NCBI GenBank assembly: GCA_039707465.1
Contig: CM077644.1
Location: 144,368,962 to 144,432,961 of the forward strand
Direction of reading: 5' to 3'
Source: Rhabdophis nuchalis
Lineage: Eukaryota > Chordata > Lepidosauria > Squamata > Natricidae
Length of the DNA: 64,000 bases
Shown here: piece by piece, positions 51,336 to 63,648 of the stretch
How the letters are laid out: every line of letters starts with the position of its first letter
How positions within the stretch are numbered: the first letter of the stretch is position 1
The notes under the pieces: model-generated
Databases searched by the model: none
Seen by the model: the letters and a program-made list of their open reading frames with translations, nothing else
What the model was told of the DNA's origin: nothing
Program-made: the position numbers and the translations under genes

Positions 51336-52433
51336 AGGGAGAAACCTTCTTAATTATTTCCTCCTGATCAAACAGCCTCATTGCCTCTTTGCTTTCTGGA
51401 ATGCAGGCAGGCCCTCCCTCCTGGGAATCCAGACTACATTACACCACAGTTATTATGGATCATGGACCCAATACAAAATGGACCTTTATTTTGTATTGTG
51501 ATGGCTTTATATTGTGGTGATTATTTTAACGTTATTTTTCATTTGTTGCTTTATGCTATGACTGCATTGCACTTAGTTTAGTGCATGATAAATAAAATTA
51601 CTATTAGTAATTCATGTAGCAATTAGAGGAGGAAAGTTATCGAGCAAAGGAACGATTAAACAATTCCTCTTATTTGTCCTTCTCTTCTTGCAAGTGGCTT
51701 CTTTACTTCATTACCTTAGAATGTTTGGGTTTTAAAACATGAAAATTGCAATTGTATATATTTTCATTAAAAAATATTCCTATACTCTCAGACGCTAAAT
51801 TTTTATTTCAAAAATCCAAAACAGAAAATAAGATGGGTTTCAGAGCTTATATAAAACCCTTCACTTGAATTAGTTTTAATGATGTAAAGGTGGGATGAAC
51901 ATTATTAATGAACTAGAAGTAAAATTAGAAGCACAGGGTTGCTTTTATAAATTAAATCCATCCACAAATATGCAATACACACACAACCCCAAAGTTTCAT
52001 AGACACTTGGGAAGAAGTCTTAACAGCTCCATAACAGCTGTTACTGCTGTTTATTTCAGTTATCAGAGACATAGGCCAAGGCAATTGTCTTCTCTCATAT
52101 CTTTATCATTGCTCATAGAAAGAAAGATAAGCAGCAAATGTTCTTTGAGCTGGATGCCTGCTGGAGTTTGAGCCTTGCCAAGCATCCCATAAAAACCATT
52201 CACTAATGCCAGCCCTGTAAAGCTGACACAGATTGAACTGTTAAAGCTCTAGCAGCTGTTTTTCCAGGTCTCACTTCCTTGTGAGGACAAATTACTTTAA
52301 TAATTGCTCATTGACCAAAATTCAAGTGTTTCATGTTGAGTTGGTAAACATGCAGATTTCCTGCATGGATCTGGAAGACAAACTATTGCACACACATACA
52401 AAGTGCGATTTTGATTCCCAGAAGGCTCTAATC
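51336..52433. other. Unassigned sequence
   Basis: No gene or repeat recognised. Confidence 0.45.
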
Positions 52434-52761
52434 CAGGGGTCCCCAAACTCATTGATGCCTTCATGAAGATTTAGATTGTTCATCAACCACCAAACATTTA
52501 TTACACAGGAATAATGTCCTAAATAGTACTTTAATTCAGAGTTCTGCAACATTTCCAGCTTTGTGACCTGTGGGGGAGGAGGAAGAGGGGATGGTTCCAC
52601 ATGAATAGCGGGCAAGTGCACCTGCCACTTGTACAGATGGAGCGTATGTGCAGGTGCTCTCACCCACTGCTCACACAAATGGGAATGCGCACACGCACAC
52701 ACTCACCTTTCACTTCGGGCGGAGTACTTCTGTACTGCAGCCCAGGGATTGGGGACCCCTG
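52434..52761. mobile_element. hAT MITE with GGGGTCCCCAAAC termini, 328 bp
   Basis: CAGGGGTCCCCAAACTCATT at the left and GGGATTGGGGACCCCTG at the right. The flanking 8-mers CTCTAATC and CTTTAACT agree at only 5/8, so the copy is older. The interior includes GCACACGCACACACTC. Confidence 0.82.
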
Positions 52762-52981
52762 CTTTAACTAATAACACTGCAAATAATAACAACCACAAAA
52801 TTAATGAATGGTTTCATCAACCCCTGAGGGTAGATATTCTCCGTTATGGGGAAACCTGTTCTAGTCTGACAATCTGTTTTCATTCTCCTTGTTCTACTTC
52901 CTTTGGCCAGACTGTTTAGGTTATTGATAAAGGCCATGTTGAATATGTCAAATTGCCTTTTTCTTTTCAATGGCTATGGAC

Positions 52982-53335
52982 CAGTGGTGGGATTCAGCCA
53001 GTTCGCACCTATTCGAGAGAACCAGTTGTTAACTTCCTAAGCAGTTTGTTAGAAGAAATCTCTTTTGGTTTTTTTCCACTTTGCAGGGCTAATCCTGGAA
53101 GGAAGGCAGGAAGGAAACATTCTGGTGTTGTTTCTAGCCTAATCTTTATTGCCCTGCTTACAGAAACTGCCTCTCCCTTTAACCCTTATTCCATTGTAAC
53201 AGCTAAGGCAAAGGACCCATCGACGTGATGTTGAATTGGCCACACCCACCCAGTCACATGACCACCAAGCCCCACCTACCCAGCTGGTCATTAGAGCAGA
53301 GAACCGGTTGTTAAATTATTTGAATCCCACCACTG
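52982..53335. mobile_element. hAT-type MITE, CAGTGGTGGGTT family, 354 bp
   Basis: Inverted termini CAGTGGTGGGATTCAGCCAG and GAATCCCACCACTG, with a perfect 8-bp target duplication CTATGGAC (52974-52981 and 53336-53343). It contains ACCAGTTGTTAACTTCC, GGCCACACCCACCCAGTCAC and GAGAACCGGTTGTTAAATT. Confidence 0.95.
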
Positions 53336-53343
53336 CTATGGAC

Positions 53344-55075
53344 AATAGGGATTGTAGTCCAAATGATCTAGACTGGAAAAGGCCAGTGAAGAGGGTCCAA
53401 GATTCATTAATCTCTTTGCTTTTAAAATATAATGGAGAAGGGAATAGCATGATTTCTGATTTAAATTTTGGTTAGAAAACTGTTGCCCGAGATCACACAG
53501 AACAAGGAACTGGTTCAGCAGAGGGATTTATTTTCCTTTATCCTCAGGCAGGCAAGGAGGATAGTGGAACTAAAACTGGTTGACTTGTCTGCCTTCCACA
53601 TTCAGCATTACCACTGAATAAGCATGGCAAGGAGCAAGCTTCTTCCATTTATGAAGCATACGTTGGCATTTTTGAGTGGTAAGTGTTTGTCATTTTGATG
53701 TACAAGGCTAAGCCTTGGCTTGTCACTGCATGCTCGTCTGTCACTTTGCATTTTCATGGCAAATGATGGATCTTCTTCCGGGCCCTCTTTCTTCCATGGA
53801 TCTCAAATGTCCATGGAAATTGAAAGGTTACCATCTGATCAACAGGCCATCTTGTCACCTGCCCGAAAGAGTAACCCATCACGACTCTCAAAATATGTCA
53901 CTCTGTCAGCTTGAACATTCAATTCGATCCTTCAGTACACGAGCATTCGATCAGCACTCATTCCTCACTCAACACAACTCATTACTTCATGTCATTTTCC
54001 CCCCATCATCAAATATTTTGTTCTCCAGATTGAACTACCAAAGGGTACATTAGATTTATAAATGTTCTTGACAAGCAGGCCCCAGAGATGGAGCGCAGTG
54101 AGGTAGAATAATATCCATTGACATGGGCAACTTTTTTGGGGGGGTGGGGGTAGAGAAGGTCAGGATCCCTGCCAGCTTTTTCTGCTGAATTATGTTTCCG
54201 TAAATGTTACCAGTAGTTGCTCATGGAACAAGGAAAAATACACTTGATATTTTTGTTTTAGACTCTTGGGCATTCAATTAGAAGCCTAAACTTGTGTTTG
54301 TGTAAGTAATTAATTAGATTTCTAGACTGCACATTGAAATGACTAAGTGGCACACAATATGTTTCAACATAAAATATCCACAGTACAAATTAAAAAATGT
54401 CCACAAAAAAGAATAATAAATAATAACTGGAAGGAAAATCAATATTCATGCTAAGAAAACCCAGAGTAACAAAAGAAAAACATTCACATAATGGCATAAT
54501 CCCATTAACTAACTAAACAAAAAGCCCCTGAAAAGAGCTATCTCAACTAATTTCTGGAAAGTAATCAGCATCCAGAGAAGTCTCCAGGGAAAGGCTACTA
54601 TAATACAGAGACCATGGCAGAAAACATCTCTTAGCTTCAGCTCCTTTGACTCAGTGGGGATGAAGAATATCAGCAGCTTTTCTCAGGATGTGGGTTTCAA
54701 ATGAGAGATTCTGGATGGAGAAAGCAGTTGCAGAAGTACCTCAATGCCAGCATTTTAATTTTCACTGGAAACATATTGACAATCAATGCTGGGTTTAATG
54801 TGATTTTAGCATTTAGTGCCACTTAATAAGAGGGCTGCTTGATTTTGTATTAGCTGCACATAATGTTTAAAGACAGTGCAATATACAACTGATTAATGGT
54901 CCAAGTTGGAAATGATGGGAACAAGACTTAAAATTGTGTGATCATCCTACTTAGGTAGTGTCACAACTGGCCATTTGGACCCTCCTGGCTATAACGTTTA
55001 CCTTGCTGTGTCTGTGAGTGTAGGAAGAACCCCTAATCATGGACCCATTCCCTGAAAAACAAAGTACGTTATGAA
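53344..55075. other. Unassigned; candidate conserved block
   Basis: No exon or transposon recognised. The 54775-54910 segment (GTTTAATGTGATTTTAGC, TGCCACTTAATAAGAGG, TAGCTGCACATAATG, CTGATTAATGGTCC) is AT-rich with homeodomain-like words and no repeat features, so it is a weak enhancer candidate. Confidence 0.35.
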
Positions 55076-55079
55076 AGAG

Positions 55080-55690
55080 GTTTACACTGCCTTTGAAAAA
55101 GGCCAAGGAACATGAAATGTTGTTGCTGATGTATCCTGGATAATCGAGAATGCCAAAGAATATACAAAAGAAGTCAGTATTCATTTTGTTAATTATAGAA
55201 AGGCCTTCAGATATGTTAACCACGTCAAATTGTAGAATGGGAATGAAGAAATGGGAATGCCAACATATCTCACTTTTCTCATGAAAAATCCATTCACAGG
55301 ACAGGAAGCCACACAGCCAGACAGATTGCCATCAAATTGGCAAGTGAATGAGATATGCCTGAATAGCCTCTCCTTATTGATTCAATTTATATACGGCATT
55401 TATTTATTTATCAATGGAAGCTGAATTACAAAAAGAAAAGAGTGTTTTTAAAATTGGAGGAAGAAAATCAGTAACTTGCACTATGATGAAGATACTATTC
55501 TTATCATTGAAAATATATATGATTTGCAGGTTTTATTAAAGAAAGTCAAGGAGCACAGTAAAGAAAATGGAAGTAGCCATATCTATAAAAAGATAATGAC
55601 GACAAGTATAGCAACCAGTTTTATAATTTCCAATGGACTCATTACAGTGGTAGGTAATGTCTGCTTTTTAGAACAGTAATGTAATTAACC
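55080..55690 (+). pseudogene. BovB/RTE reverse transcriptase fragment, highly decayed
   Basis: Pieces in different frames follow BovB RT order. VADVSWIIENAKEYTKEVSI and HFVNYRKAFRYVNHVKL stand for the ...F(I/V)DYxKAFDxVDH motif, with the catalytic Asp changed to Asn. MGMPTYLTFLMKNPFTGQEA follows, then LHYDEDTILIIENIYDLQVL, where the YADD box reads YDED. KKVKEHSKENG, KKIMTTSIATSFIISNG and VVGNVCFLEQ end the fragment at 55679. Both metal-binding motifs are altered, so it is inactive. BovB is the partner of Sauria SINEs. Confidence 0.75.
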
Positions 55691-55935
55691 ATTAAAAAAT
55701 ATGACTTGATAGAGTAGTAATGAAGGCCTTGGAGAAATACTCTATTGCCATGTCTATAATCTACAAAGATTAGAATTGTGGAGATAATGAAATTAGACAA
55801 GTCTTGATAAATCAATATTCTGGATCTAAATAAGGCAGCTGTTTTTATGGGTTCCTAATAATCTCTACCAGTGAAAATTAAGCCACTATTTTAGTTGGAA
55901 TTATGTAAACAGTGAAAGGATCAGGTATTTATGGG

Positions 55936-55972
55936 AAGGAAGGAAGGAAGGAAGGAAGGAAGGAAGGAAGGA

Positions 55973-56040
<68 letters not shown>

Positions 56041-56044
56041 AGGA
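55936..56044. repeat. (GGAA)n/(GAAA)n microsatellite
   Basis: About nine GGAA units followed by about 17 GAAA units. Confidence 0.97.
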
Positions 56045-57800
56045 AGTTAGTTCTTTGGCTTTTTTAATAGTCTTATATGTAAATATGTCATATAATAGTA
56101 ATTCTTTGTCTTGAACTCAATCCATTTCAATTGTATGTGAATAACATAAACTATATATTCATTGCACTGCATGCTGCTATTTTATACATGACCAAGACTC
56201 TGGGCTTGTATTACCTGGTTGAGATTCATAGCTTCAGTGAGGCAGAGGTACAGCTGTAATGTATGAGCCGCACCTTCTGTCACACAGCAACTCTGACAAT
56301 GAGTCTGGCTAAAATTGAAGGGAGAATGCAAACAGCCACCCTCAGTCTGGTGCAGAGAAAATTAAGTTTGCCAAATAAACAAATCTTCCGTAGTGGCAAC
56401 TTCAACTATTCTATTGCAGATTTAAATTGAAATCCTATAGCATGATAATAAGTCCATTCTACTTTGTGGAGATTACATTTAAGAAGATAAGTAAACCATT
56501 AATTTCATTGCTGATGAACGCTGCTTTCAGAATCATTTGAAAGTCATTTCAGCAGACCCGTCATTCCTACCCAAAGTAATGACTTGTGAGTAAATGCATA
56601 TGACGTGATAGCATTATGCTCAGAATTTATCTCTTCCACATAAGCAGCACTGCATGCAAGATAGTTGAAGTGTGACACATGACATATTTTGTTTCATTAA
56701 TTGTGTGCAAATACAACAAAAGGCAGGTAGAGAGAGGCAAGAGGTAGGTAGATATAGAAATATGTATCGCAGCCTTAAAAATAACCACCACCTTCGACAT
56801 GGAAGCCACTAAAATGTTATTATATACCTTATAAACCCCTTTTCCTATATATATTGTAATAACCAATAAAAATTGTTTTATAAAGATAAAGAAAAATATT
56901 TGGAAGACTTTATATCCACGTCTCTAATCTGCAAAGGGGGACACACCAGAAATTTTTTATATCCTTAAATAAGAGGTTACTCACTAGTGTCATATTCTTA
57001 TAAATCATAAGAACTTGCTCTTATACGGAATCTTCCTGACATCTATGGTAATTATGAGGCCAAATGAGCTTCTTAGACTTCTTTGCAATTAGTCTGCCTT
57101 GCTTCCATTTTTGGCTTTTCCCTTTCTACATAAACCCTATTGATATCTAGATATTTGGCTGTATTGGTTTTTTAAAAAAAAGGAATTATAGGATTATAAT
57201 CTCAGGATTATATAACTACACCGCTCTTAATTCTGTACAGATCCAGCAAAATCCAATTCAAATTGTCAATTCAGTTCAGAAAATCTATTTAGTTTGAGTC
57301 AAGAATTCAATTCGGTTCAATTTAAAAAAAAATCAACCCAGTTTGATTTAAATGTTTGAGCTGCATCATTGAATCACGGGTCATTTGATTTGAAAAGAGC
57401 CAACCCTATGTACAGTATATGCAGGAGCAGGCAAAAACATGTGATTCAATTCCAAAGCACACAGTTTAATAACTGAAATCAGCTTTCTAATTTTATTTCC
57501 AAAATCAATTTTACCGAGAAGTAGAATTAAGCGACTTTCAAATCAAATGTCCAAACTGAATGTTATGCACTTATAAGAGTTATTCTTTGCAATCTAAGGA
57601 TTTTCACAAGATTTTCTGCAATGCTCTGTGCTTTGAGGATTTTAGAAAAACAAAATGGAACATGACTTCCTCTGGCCCCATAGTTCCTTTGAAAAAGGTG
57701 GTTTTTGGCTGATGGGCTCATAACTTGAAATTATGAGACTCGTGCCATGTCAAATTCAAGGAGATCCTTTCCATCCTCCAACAAGATGTTCAAATCTAGG
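56045..57800. other. Unassigned sequence
   Basis: No gene recognised. The region 57235-57390 repeats AATTCAATT/GGTTCAATTT-like words in both orientations and may be a worn inverted-repeat element. Confidence 0.4.
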
Positions 57801-57808
57801 TTTTAGGG

Positions 57809-57913
57809 CAGGGGTCTCCAACCTTTGCAACTTTAAGTCTCCAGCTTTGCTGGCTGGAGAATTCTGGGAACTGAAGTCCTTCAGACTTAAGTTGCAAAGG
57901 TTGGAGACCCGTG
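57809..57913. mobile_element. Palindromic hAT MITE, 105 bp
   Basis: CAGGGGTCTCCAACCTTTGC at the left and its complement at the right. It has a perfect 8-bp target duplication TTTTAGGG (57801-57808 and 57914-57921). Same family as 22628-22763, with a deletion in the left arm. Confidence 0.95.
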
Positions 57914-57921
57914 TTTTAGGG

Positions 57922-59200
57922 TAACGAAAGTTTTTTTTAAAAAAGAGAATGCCTTAAAGTGAACAAAGACTTGGTTAGCAGTTTGCCAAAGCTGTTATGC
58001 ATCTTTAATTGCATTATATAATTATAATTATTTTGAGGAAGTGCATTCATTTCCTTCAAAAGCTAGGAACTAGAAACAAGAGGGAATCCTTTGCTGAAAG
58101 TTTATTGCATTGCATTCTCACAAAAATTTAGGAATGTATGGTAACATGAGGAGGATTAATGTGAAAAACAAGATTATGAATAATTACATTTGAAATTATA
58201 AACAGACCAGTGAGACCTTTAAATTGTTGGACAGCTGTGACATAAAAGATGGGCTGAGGATAGATATAGAAGTTGCAAAGCAGCTGAAAGATATTTTTCT
58301 TTCTTTCTATTTTTGCTGCTGAGGATAAAGGATCACATGCCTGATTGGGTTTTTCAGTCAGGCAAAGTATGAAATACTTTGAAAAGTGACTTTATAAGCC
58401 TAATTTACAAATAGGCAAATTACTAAAATCAGACAGTATTCACTCAGGGATTTCTTACAGTACTTTAGTTTTTAAAAAAAGTGTATTTAAAAAAAACAGA
58501 ATTTGTTTTAATAACATCACCTATTTCAGTTCTGTAACACCTGAGACATCATTTTATTTAAATTCATTTACTCCCATTCCCTTCTGTATCTAATGGTGTT
58601 TTTTTTTTAAAAGAAATGCTTCACTTCACTTATGGGTGATCTTCAATTTAATGTAAATTTCTCCCTCTACAGTTATGTTGCTAATGGAACTTTATCAAAT
58701 ATAGCATTGTTAATCTTTCCCTCAACCCAAGGAACGTTTTGTTCAAAATGCCATCATTAATACAATAAACCTGCATTGCTTTCTCTCAAAATAATTAAAG
58801 CACCGAATATATATGCATGTGCATAACAAAACGTTTATATTCAAAGGATTTAACAACTGGTTCATTTGGAGAAGATGTTATTGCAGGACAGGGAAAATAA
58901 GAATAAGATCTTCCTTCCTTTTCTAGAATGGTTTCTGATGGGCAACAAAACGTCTGGCACGAAGACATTTGTGCAATAATCTAAAGGCTGTGAACTCTCA
59001 GCCTTTGCTTTCTAGAGCTTTGGCTACCTTCCTTCTGTAGAAATAGAAAGTGACTTTAGAGGAGCTTCAAGCTGAACTTTCATTGCTATGATAGGTCACA
59101 GTGCAAAGTAGTTTTAGCAGAATTACCTAGAAGGCTTTGTAGACTTAAATTGGATGTGGACAGGCAGCAAACTGAAATCTCAACTCCTTCACAGTAGTTA
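57922..59200. other. Unassigned AT-rich sequence
   Basis: No gene or repeat recognised. Confidence 0.45.
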
Positions 59201-59202
59201 CA

Positions 59203-59510
59203 AATGGTAAAGGAGCCCCTGTAGATTTTACTGTGCTAATCATTGCCGACTATAAGGGGCAGTGCCGTTGAGCCGGCACTCTCTGAAGGCATTTCCACAG
59301 TCATATGGCCAGCAAGATGTCACAGAGCGCTGTTATCTTCACACTGAAGTGGTATCTATTTATCTACTTGCATTTGCATGTTTTTGAACTGCTAGGGTGA
59401 CAGGAGCTGGGGCAAGGATGGGAGCTCAACCCATCATGTGGTGCTCAGGTCTTGAACCTGGGTTGCTGTCTTTCCAGCTGAAAAGCACATTGGCTGAGCC
59501 ACTGCACATT
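59203..59510 (-). mobile_element. Sauria SINE, antisense, nearly full length
   Basis: It begins with the BovB-like tail (GGTAAAGGAGCCCCTGTAG, GCTAATCATTGCCGACTATA). Then come CATATGGCCAGCAAGATG, ATCTACTTGCATTTGCATG, TTTTTGAACTGCTAGGG, ACAGGAGCTGGGGCAAGG, GGGAGCTCAACCCATCATG. The tRNA head follows, with TCTTGAACCTGGGTTGC (B box side) and GGCTGAGCCACTGC. Confidence 0.9.
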
Positions 59511-60285
59511 CCATTCACAGTGGGATTGCCTTAAAAGGATTCTGACGGAATGGCTGTAAATGAGTACAAGCACAAGTAAAAAAAGAAAAGAGCACTGTGT
59601 CAGAAGTCACTATCCTACAAACTGACAGGTGTTTCTATTAGAATTTCCTTACCTGATCTGGAATTCATTTCTTTGTACTTTCAGAAGGATTAGCATGCAT
59701 AGACACATTTAGCAACAGCTTCTGTTTACATGTGTTGATAGGTTTACCTCTCACCATGAAATAGTATTTTCTCCGTTTGATTAATTATACTACAGTGAAT
59801 CAAATTTACAGCTGACTGAACTGTAAAGCTACCTTCTATCAATCAAGTATTAGAATCTACTAAGCTAGAGCTTTCTGTGAGGGATACCTAATCTCCCGAA
59901 GAACAGCAATGGTGGTTTGGAGAGAACAAATGGAGACATTTTCATGGAATGTTTTTTGAAAATGTTGAAGGCTTATTGAAGTCACTTTAACACAACAATT
60001 TATTTAGTAAGCTTGATATGCTCCCCCAAGATTTTCCATTCCATAGCATCCTGACATTCTGCACACAATTAAACAGGAAAAAAATATATCAACACGCTAT
60101 AACAGAGGAAGCCCATAGTTCATAAGAATATCAACAGAACCATCTGTTTTTGGATCAGACCAGGATTCATTTGGCTCAGTATTTTGTGTCACGCAGTGGT
60201 CAACTAACTGCATTTGGAGCTCACAAAGTGCCATATTTTAGGTTCCACATTTTAAGAAGAAAATCAGGAAAACCAGAGCTGGGGT
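59511..60285. other. Unassigned sequence
   Basis: No gene or repeat recognised. Confidence 0.45.
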
Positions 60286-60289
60286 AAAA

Positions 60290-60697
60290 AAAGCCCAATT
60301 AGAATCATCAGGGAACTGGAAAGTAAGCCTTACAAGGAGGAGCTTAAAGATCTGGGCATGCTGAGCCTCAAGGAAAAAAGATAATGTGGGAAGGAAAGGA
60401 CAACATTTTTAATTACTTAAAGAACTGCCACATAGAAGAAGGTCAAGGCCTGTTTTTCCAATATAGAACCCAGAATAATGATTGTAAATTTCAAGAGGAC
60501 AAGTTCCAGTTTTTAACAATGAGGGAACTTTGACAGTGAAGCCAAAGGGCCGTTCTATGAGGACAGTAGGGAGTTTCCTTTTTAAGAGAGGCTGAACAAT
60601 AATCTGCAGGGATATTTTCATGAAGATTCCTACAATGCCAGTGGGGAGATTGATGATTTTAAGTTATGGAGGTTCCTTCCAACTCTATGATTCCAAG
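60290..60697 (+). mobile_element. Old CR1 LINE 3' end
   Basis: AGAATCATCAGGGAACTGG, TTACAAGGAGGAGCTTAAAG, ATCTGGGCATGCTGAGCC, AAGAGAGGCTGAACAATAAT, TATGGAGGTTCCTTCCAACT, CTATGATTCC. The ending is the avian/amniote CR1 terminus with a (TATGATTC) octamer rather than the snake AATAG tail, so it is an older insertion. Confidence 0.85.
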
Positions 60698-61798
60698 AAA
60701 GCCCTATTACACTACCACTCTCAAGCAGCTGAATTTTAAGGACTGTTACCTATATTCCTAGACAGTCACCAAGACTAGTAGCAATCACTAGCCTGATCCT
60801 CTACAAATTTATCTATTTCTCTTTAAAATTAGTGGCAAGCATTAGATCTGATGGAAATAAATTTCACAAGTTAGATGTGCATTGAAAAAGAAAAGAAAAA
60901 AGAAAGAAAAGAAAAGAAAAGAAGAGAGGGAGGGAGGGAGGAAATATTTTACTCAGTCTTGACTTTTTTTCAAATTTCATTGAAATGGGTGAACCTGGGA
61001 TCTAATATAGCAAAAGGGAAGGAAAATACCTTTTATTCAAATACTGTATTCCATACTATGTCTGGTTTTATATGCCAGAAGTACATTATCACACGTGTTT
61101 CTGGACATTTTCAGAAAAGAGTAGACGACCCCTCTGTGCACTTTCTGACATATTCTTCAAGAATAAGTCTTCAAGTTTTCCATCCATATTCCTGGATCAT
61201 GCAGAAGATAATTCTACCATGTTATGTCACCATGACTACATCAGGCCTAGTTTTCAGTCCAAGGCAGGCTCATAGCTCAGCACCAAATTTAAGAAAGCAA
61301 AGCATTTTGCTGTTGTTCTAGCAACAGAGAATCCCTTCTTCTCCATTGTAAACTGACTGTGAAACTCCTACTAGAGCTTAGAAATTATATTACTGTCTAT
61401 TACAATTCCATAAGCTCAAAGTATTGCTGAATTCTGTAACTAGGCCGCAAGAGACACCACGTATAAACTACTGAGCTTCCTAGTGAGAAGGAATCAAACT
61501 TAGCTTGAAATCTGTTCAGTGGTAATAGCTACATGTTCCACTTCAGTGAATAAAGTGATAATGAAAGAACCAAAGATAAGTTTAAGGAAAATTGTGCAAC
61601 ATTTGAAATGTGAAAGCTATTTTATGCAGTGACATGAGGATGATTGAGAACAAGATGTTAGTTTAGAGAAAAAGCAATTGAGTTATGGGAGACCCAAATA
61701 TGAACAAAAATGGTTACCAACTATGTGACAAAAAGATGGTTTATTTCTTTCAAATATATGGATTAAATTTAACTCTTCCTGTGCACATATGACAAAAG

Positions 61799-61799
<1 letters not shown>
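60698..61799. other. Unassigned sequence with a purine tract
   Basis: A GAAAA/GGGA-rich tract lies at 60885-60943. The open stretch 60875-61321 has no recognisable motif, and I do not regard it as a gene. Confidence 0.4.

Positions 61800-61874
<75 letters not shown>
61800..61874. repeat. (GATA)n microsatellite, CR1 tail
   Basis: About 18 GATA units ending in CAATACAATAGCAGAGTTGG, the start of the antisense CR1 3' end. Confidence 0.97.
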
Positions 61875-63077
61875 CAATACAATAGCAGAGTTGGAAGGGA
61901 CCTTGTAGGTCTTCTAGTCCAACCCCCTGCGTGGGCAGGAACCTTATACCATTTCAGACAAATGGCTATCTAACATCTTTTTAAAGACTTCCAGGGTTGG
62001 GGCATTCACAACTTCTGGAGGCAAGCTGTTCCAGAGGTTAATTGTTCTAACTGTCAGGAAATTTCTCCTTAGTTCTAAGTTGCTTCTCTCCTTGATTAGT
62101 TTCCACCCATTGCTTCTTGTCCTGCCCCCAGGTGCCTTGGAGAATAGTTTGACTCCCTCTTCTTTGTGGCACCCTCTGAGATATCGGAACACTGCTATCA
62201 TGTCTCCCCTGGTCCTTCTCTTCATCAAACTAGACATACCCAGTTCCTGCAACCGTTCTTCATATGTTTTAGCCTCCAGTCCCCTAATCATCTTGGTTGC
62301 TCTTCTCTGCACTCTTTCCAGAGTCTCCACGTCTTTTCTACATCGTGGCGACCAAAACTGTATGCAGTATTCCAAGTGTGGCCTTACCAGGGCACTATAC
62401 AGTGGCATTAACACTTCACGTGATCTAGATTCTATCCCTCTGTTTATGCAGCCTAGAACTGTGTTGGCTTTTTTGGCAGCTGCTGCACACTGCTGGCTCA
62501 TATTTAAATGGTTGTCCACTAGGATTCTAAGATCCCTCTCACAGTTGCTACTATTGAGCAAGGTACCACCTATACTGTACCTGTGCATTTGTTTTTCTTG
62601 CCTAAATGTAGAACCTTACTTTTTTCACAATTGAATTTCATTTTATTAGATAGTGCCCAATGTTCAAGTTTGTCAAGATCCTTCTGTATCTTAAGCCTAT
62701 CTTCTGGAGTGTTGGCTATTCCTGCCAGCTTGATGTCGTCTGCAAATTTGATGAGTTCCCCATTTATCCCCTCATCCAAATCATTGATGAAGATGTTGAA
62801 GAGTACTGGGCCTAAAACAGAGCCTTGGGGGACTCCACTGCATACTTCCTTCCATGTAAATGCAGTTCCATTGAGGACTACACGTTGAGTGCGGTTGGTC
62901 AGCCAGTTGCGAATCCATTTGGTGGTGATGCTGTCTAACCCACATTTTTCTGTTTTATCTAATAGTAGGTTATGGTCTACTTTATCAAACGCCTTACTGA
63001 AGTCCAAGTAAATTATATCGACAGCATCCCTCTGGTCCACTAATTTTGTCACTTTGTCAAAGAATGCAATTAGATTA
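61875..63077 (-). mobile_element. CR1/L3 LINE, 5'-truncated, young
   Basis: Antisense 1.2-kb CR1. The 3' terminus is GTTGGAAGGGACCTTGTAGG / TCCAACCCCCTGC. The 5' end stops within the reverse transcriptase coding region and abuts a (TAGA)n array at 63078. Tetranucleotide arrays therefore border it on both sides. Confidence 0.95.
61944..63070 (-). pseudogene. CR1 reverse transcriptase, frameshifted
   Basis: From 63070: FFDKVTKLVDQRDAVDIIYL, DFSKAFDKVDHNLLL (motif A), CSGVPQGSVLGPVLFNIFIN (motif B), ELIKFADDIKLAGI (motif C, catalytic FADD intact), KMKFNCEKSKVLHLGKKN. The frame shifts near 62580, after which NSSNCERDLRILVDNHLNMS, SALVRPHLEYCIQFWSP, LERVQRRATKMIRGLE, EEGVKLFSKAPGGRTRSNGW and LWNSLPPEVVNAP run to the stop at 61944. 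Only one frameshift is evident. Endonuclease and ORF1 are absent. Confidence 0.95.
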
Positions 63078-63078
63078 G

Positions 63079-63121
<43 letters not shown>

Positions 63122-63290
63122 GTAGGTAGGTAGGTAGGTAGGTAGGTAGGTAGGTAGGTAGGTAGGTAGGTAGGTCGGTCGGTCGGTCGGTCGGTCGGTA
63201 GGTAGGTAGGTAGGTAGGTAGGTAGGTAGATGATAGAGACATAGAAACATTGAGACAGAGACACAGAGAGATAAATAAAGAGGTAGAGAA

Positions 63291-63373
<83 letters not shown>

Positions 63374-63440
63374 TAGAGTCATAGAATCATAGAGAGAGAT
63401 AAATAGAGAGGTAGAGAAATAGATAGATAGGCATAGATAT
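63078..63440. repeat. Compound (TAGA)n/(TAGG)n/(TCGG)n/(GATA)n microsatellite
   Basis: (TAGA)n 63078-63120, (TAGG)n to 63172, (TCGG)n 63173-63199, (TAGG)n to 63228, AGA/CA spacer with AGAGACA words, (GATA)n 63290-63372, then degenerate GATA. It reads in frame with the CR1 RT remnant as YLSI/YLPT repeats, which is an artefact. Confidence 0.95.
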
Positions 63441-63454
63441 ATTTATTTATTTAT

Positions 63455-63647
63455 TTATTTTTCATATTTATAACCCGCTCCCATCTCACAACAAGGGACT
63501 CGGGGCGGCGAACATAGAATTAAATCAATAAATACAAAATACAAATACATAGATATTAGATGCCTGTGTTGTAACCGTTTTTAAAACCCTCGTTTATAAT
63601 TGGCGGTGCTGGGGTTACGCAAGGCCGGCTAGTTGAAAGAAGTGAGT
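63455..63647 (-). mobile_element. L2 3' end, antisense
   Basis: It opens with a (TTTA)n tail and TTTATAACCCGCTCCCATCT / GGGACTCGGGGCGGCG. On the minus strand THFFQLAGLA and a stop (63614-63646) match the L2 C-terminus. It is cut at 63648 by an L1 insertion. Confidence 0.85.
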
Positions 63648-63648
63648 C

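Noticed and set aside
60875..61321. 148-residue open frame
   Set aside because: Starts in a purine tract, no domain, no splice or codon evidence.
62570..63382. A 270-residue frame combining YLSI repeats with reverse transcriptase
   Set aside because: The repeat part is the (TAGA)n/(TAGG)n array in chance frame with the CR1 remnant; only the part below 63070 is real coding relic.
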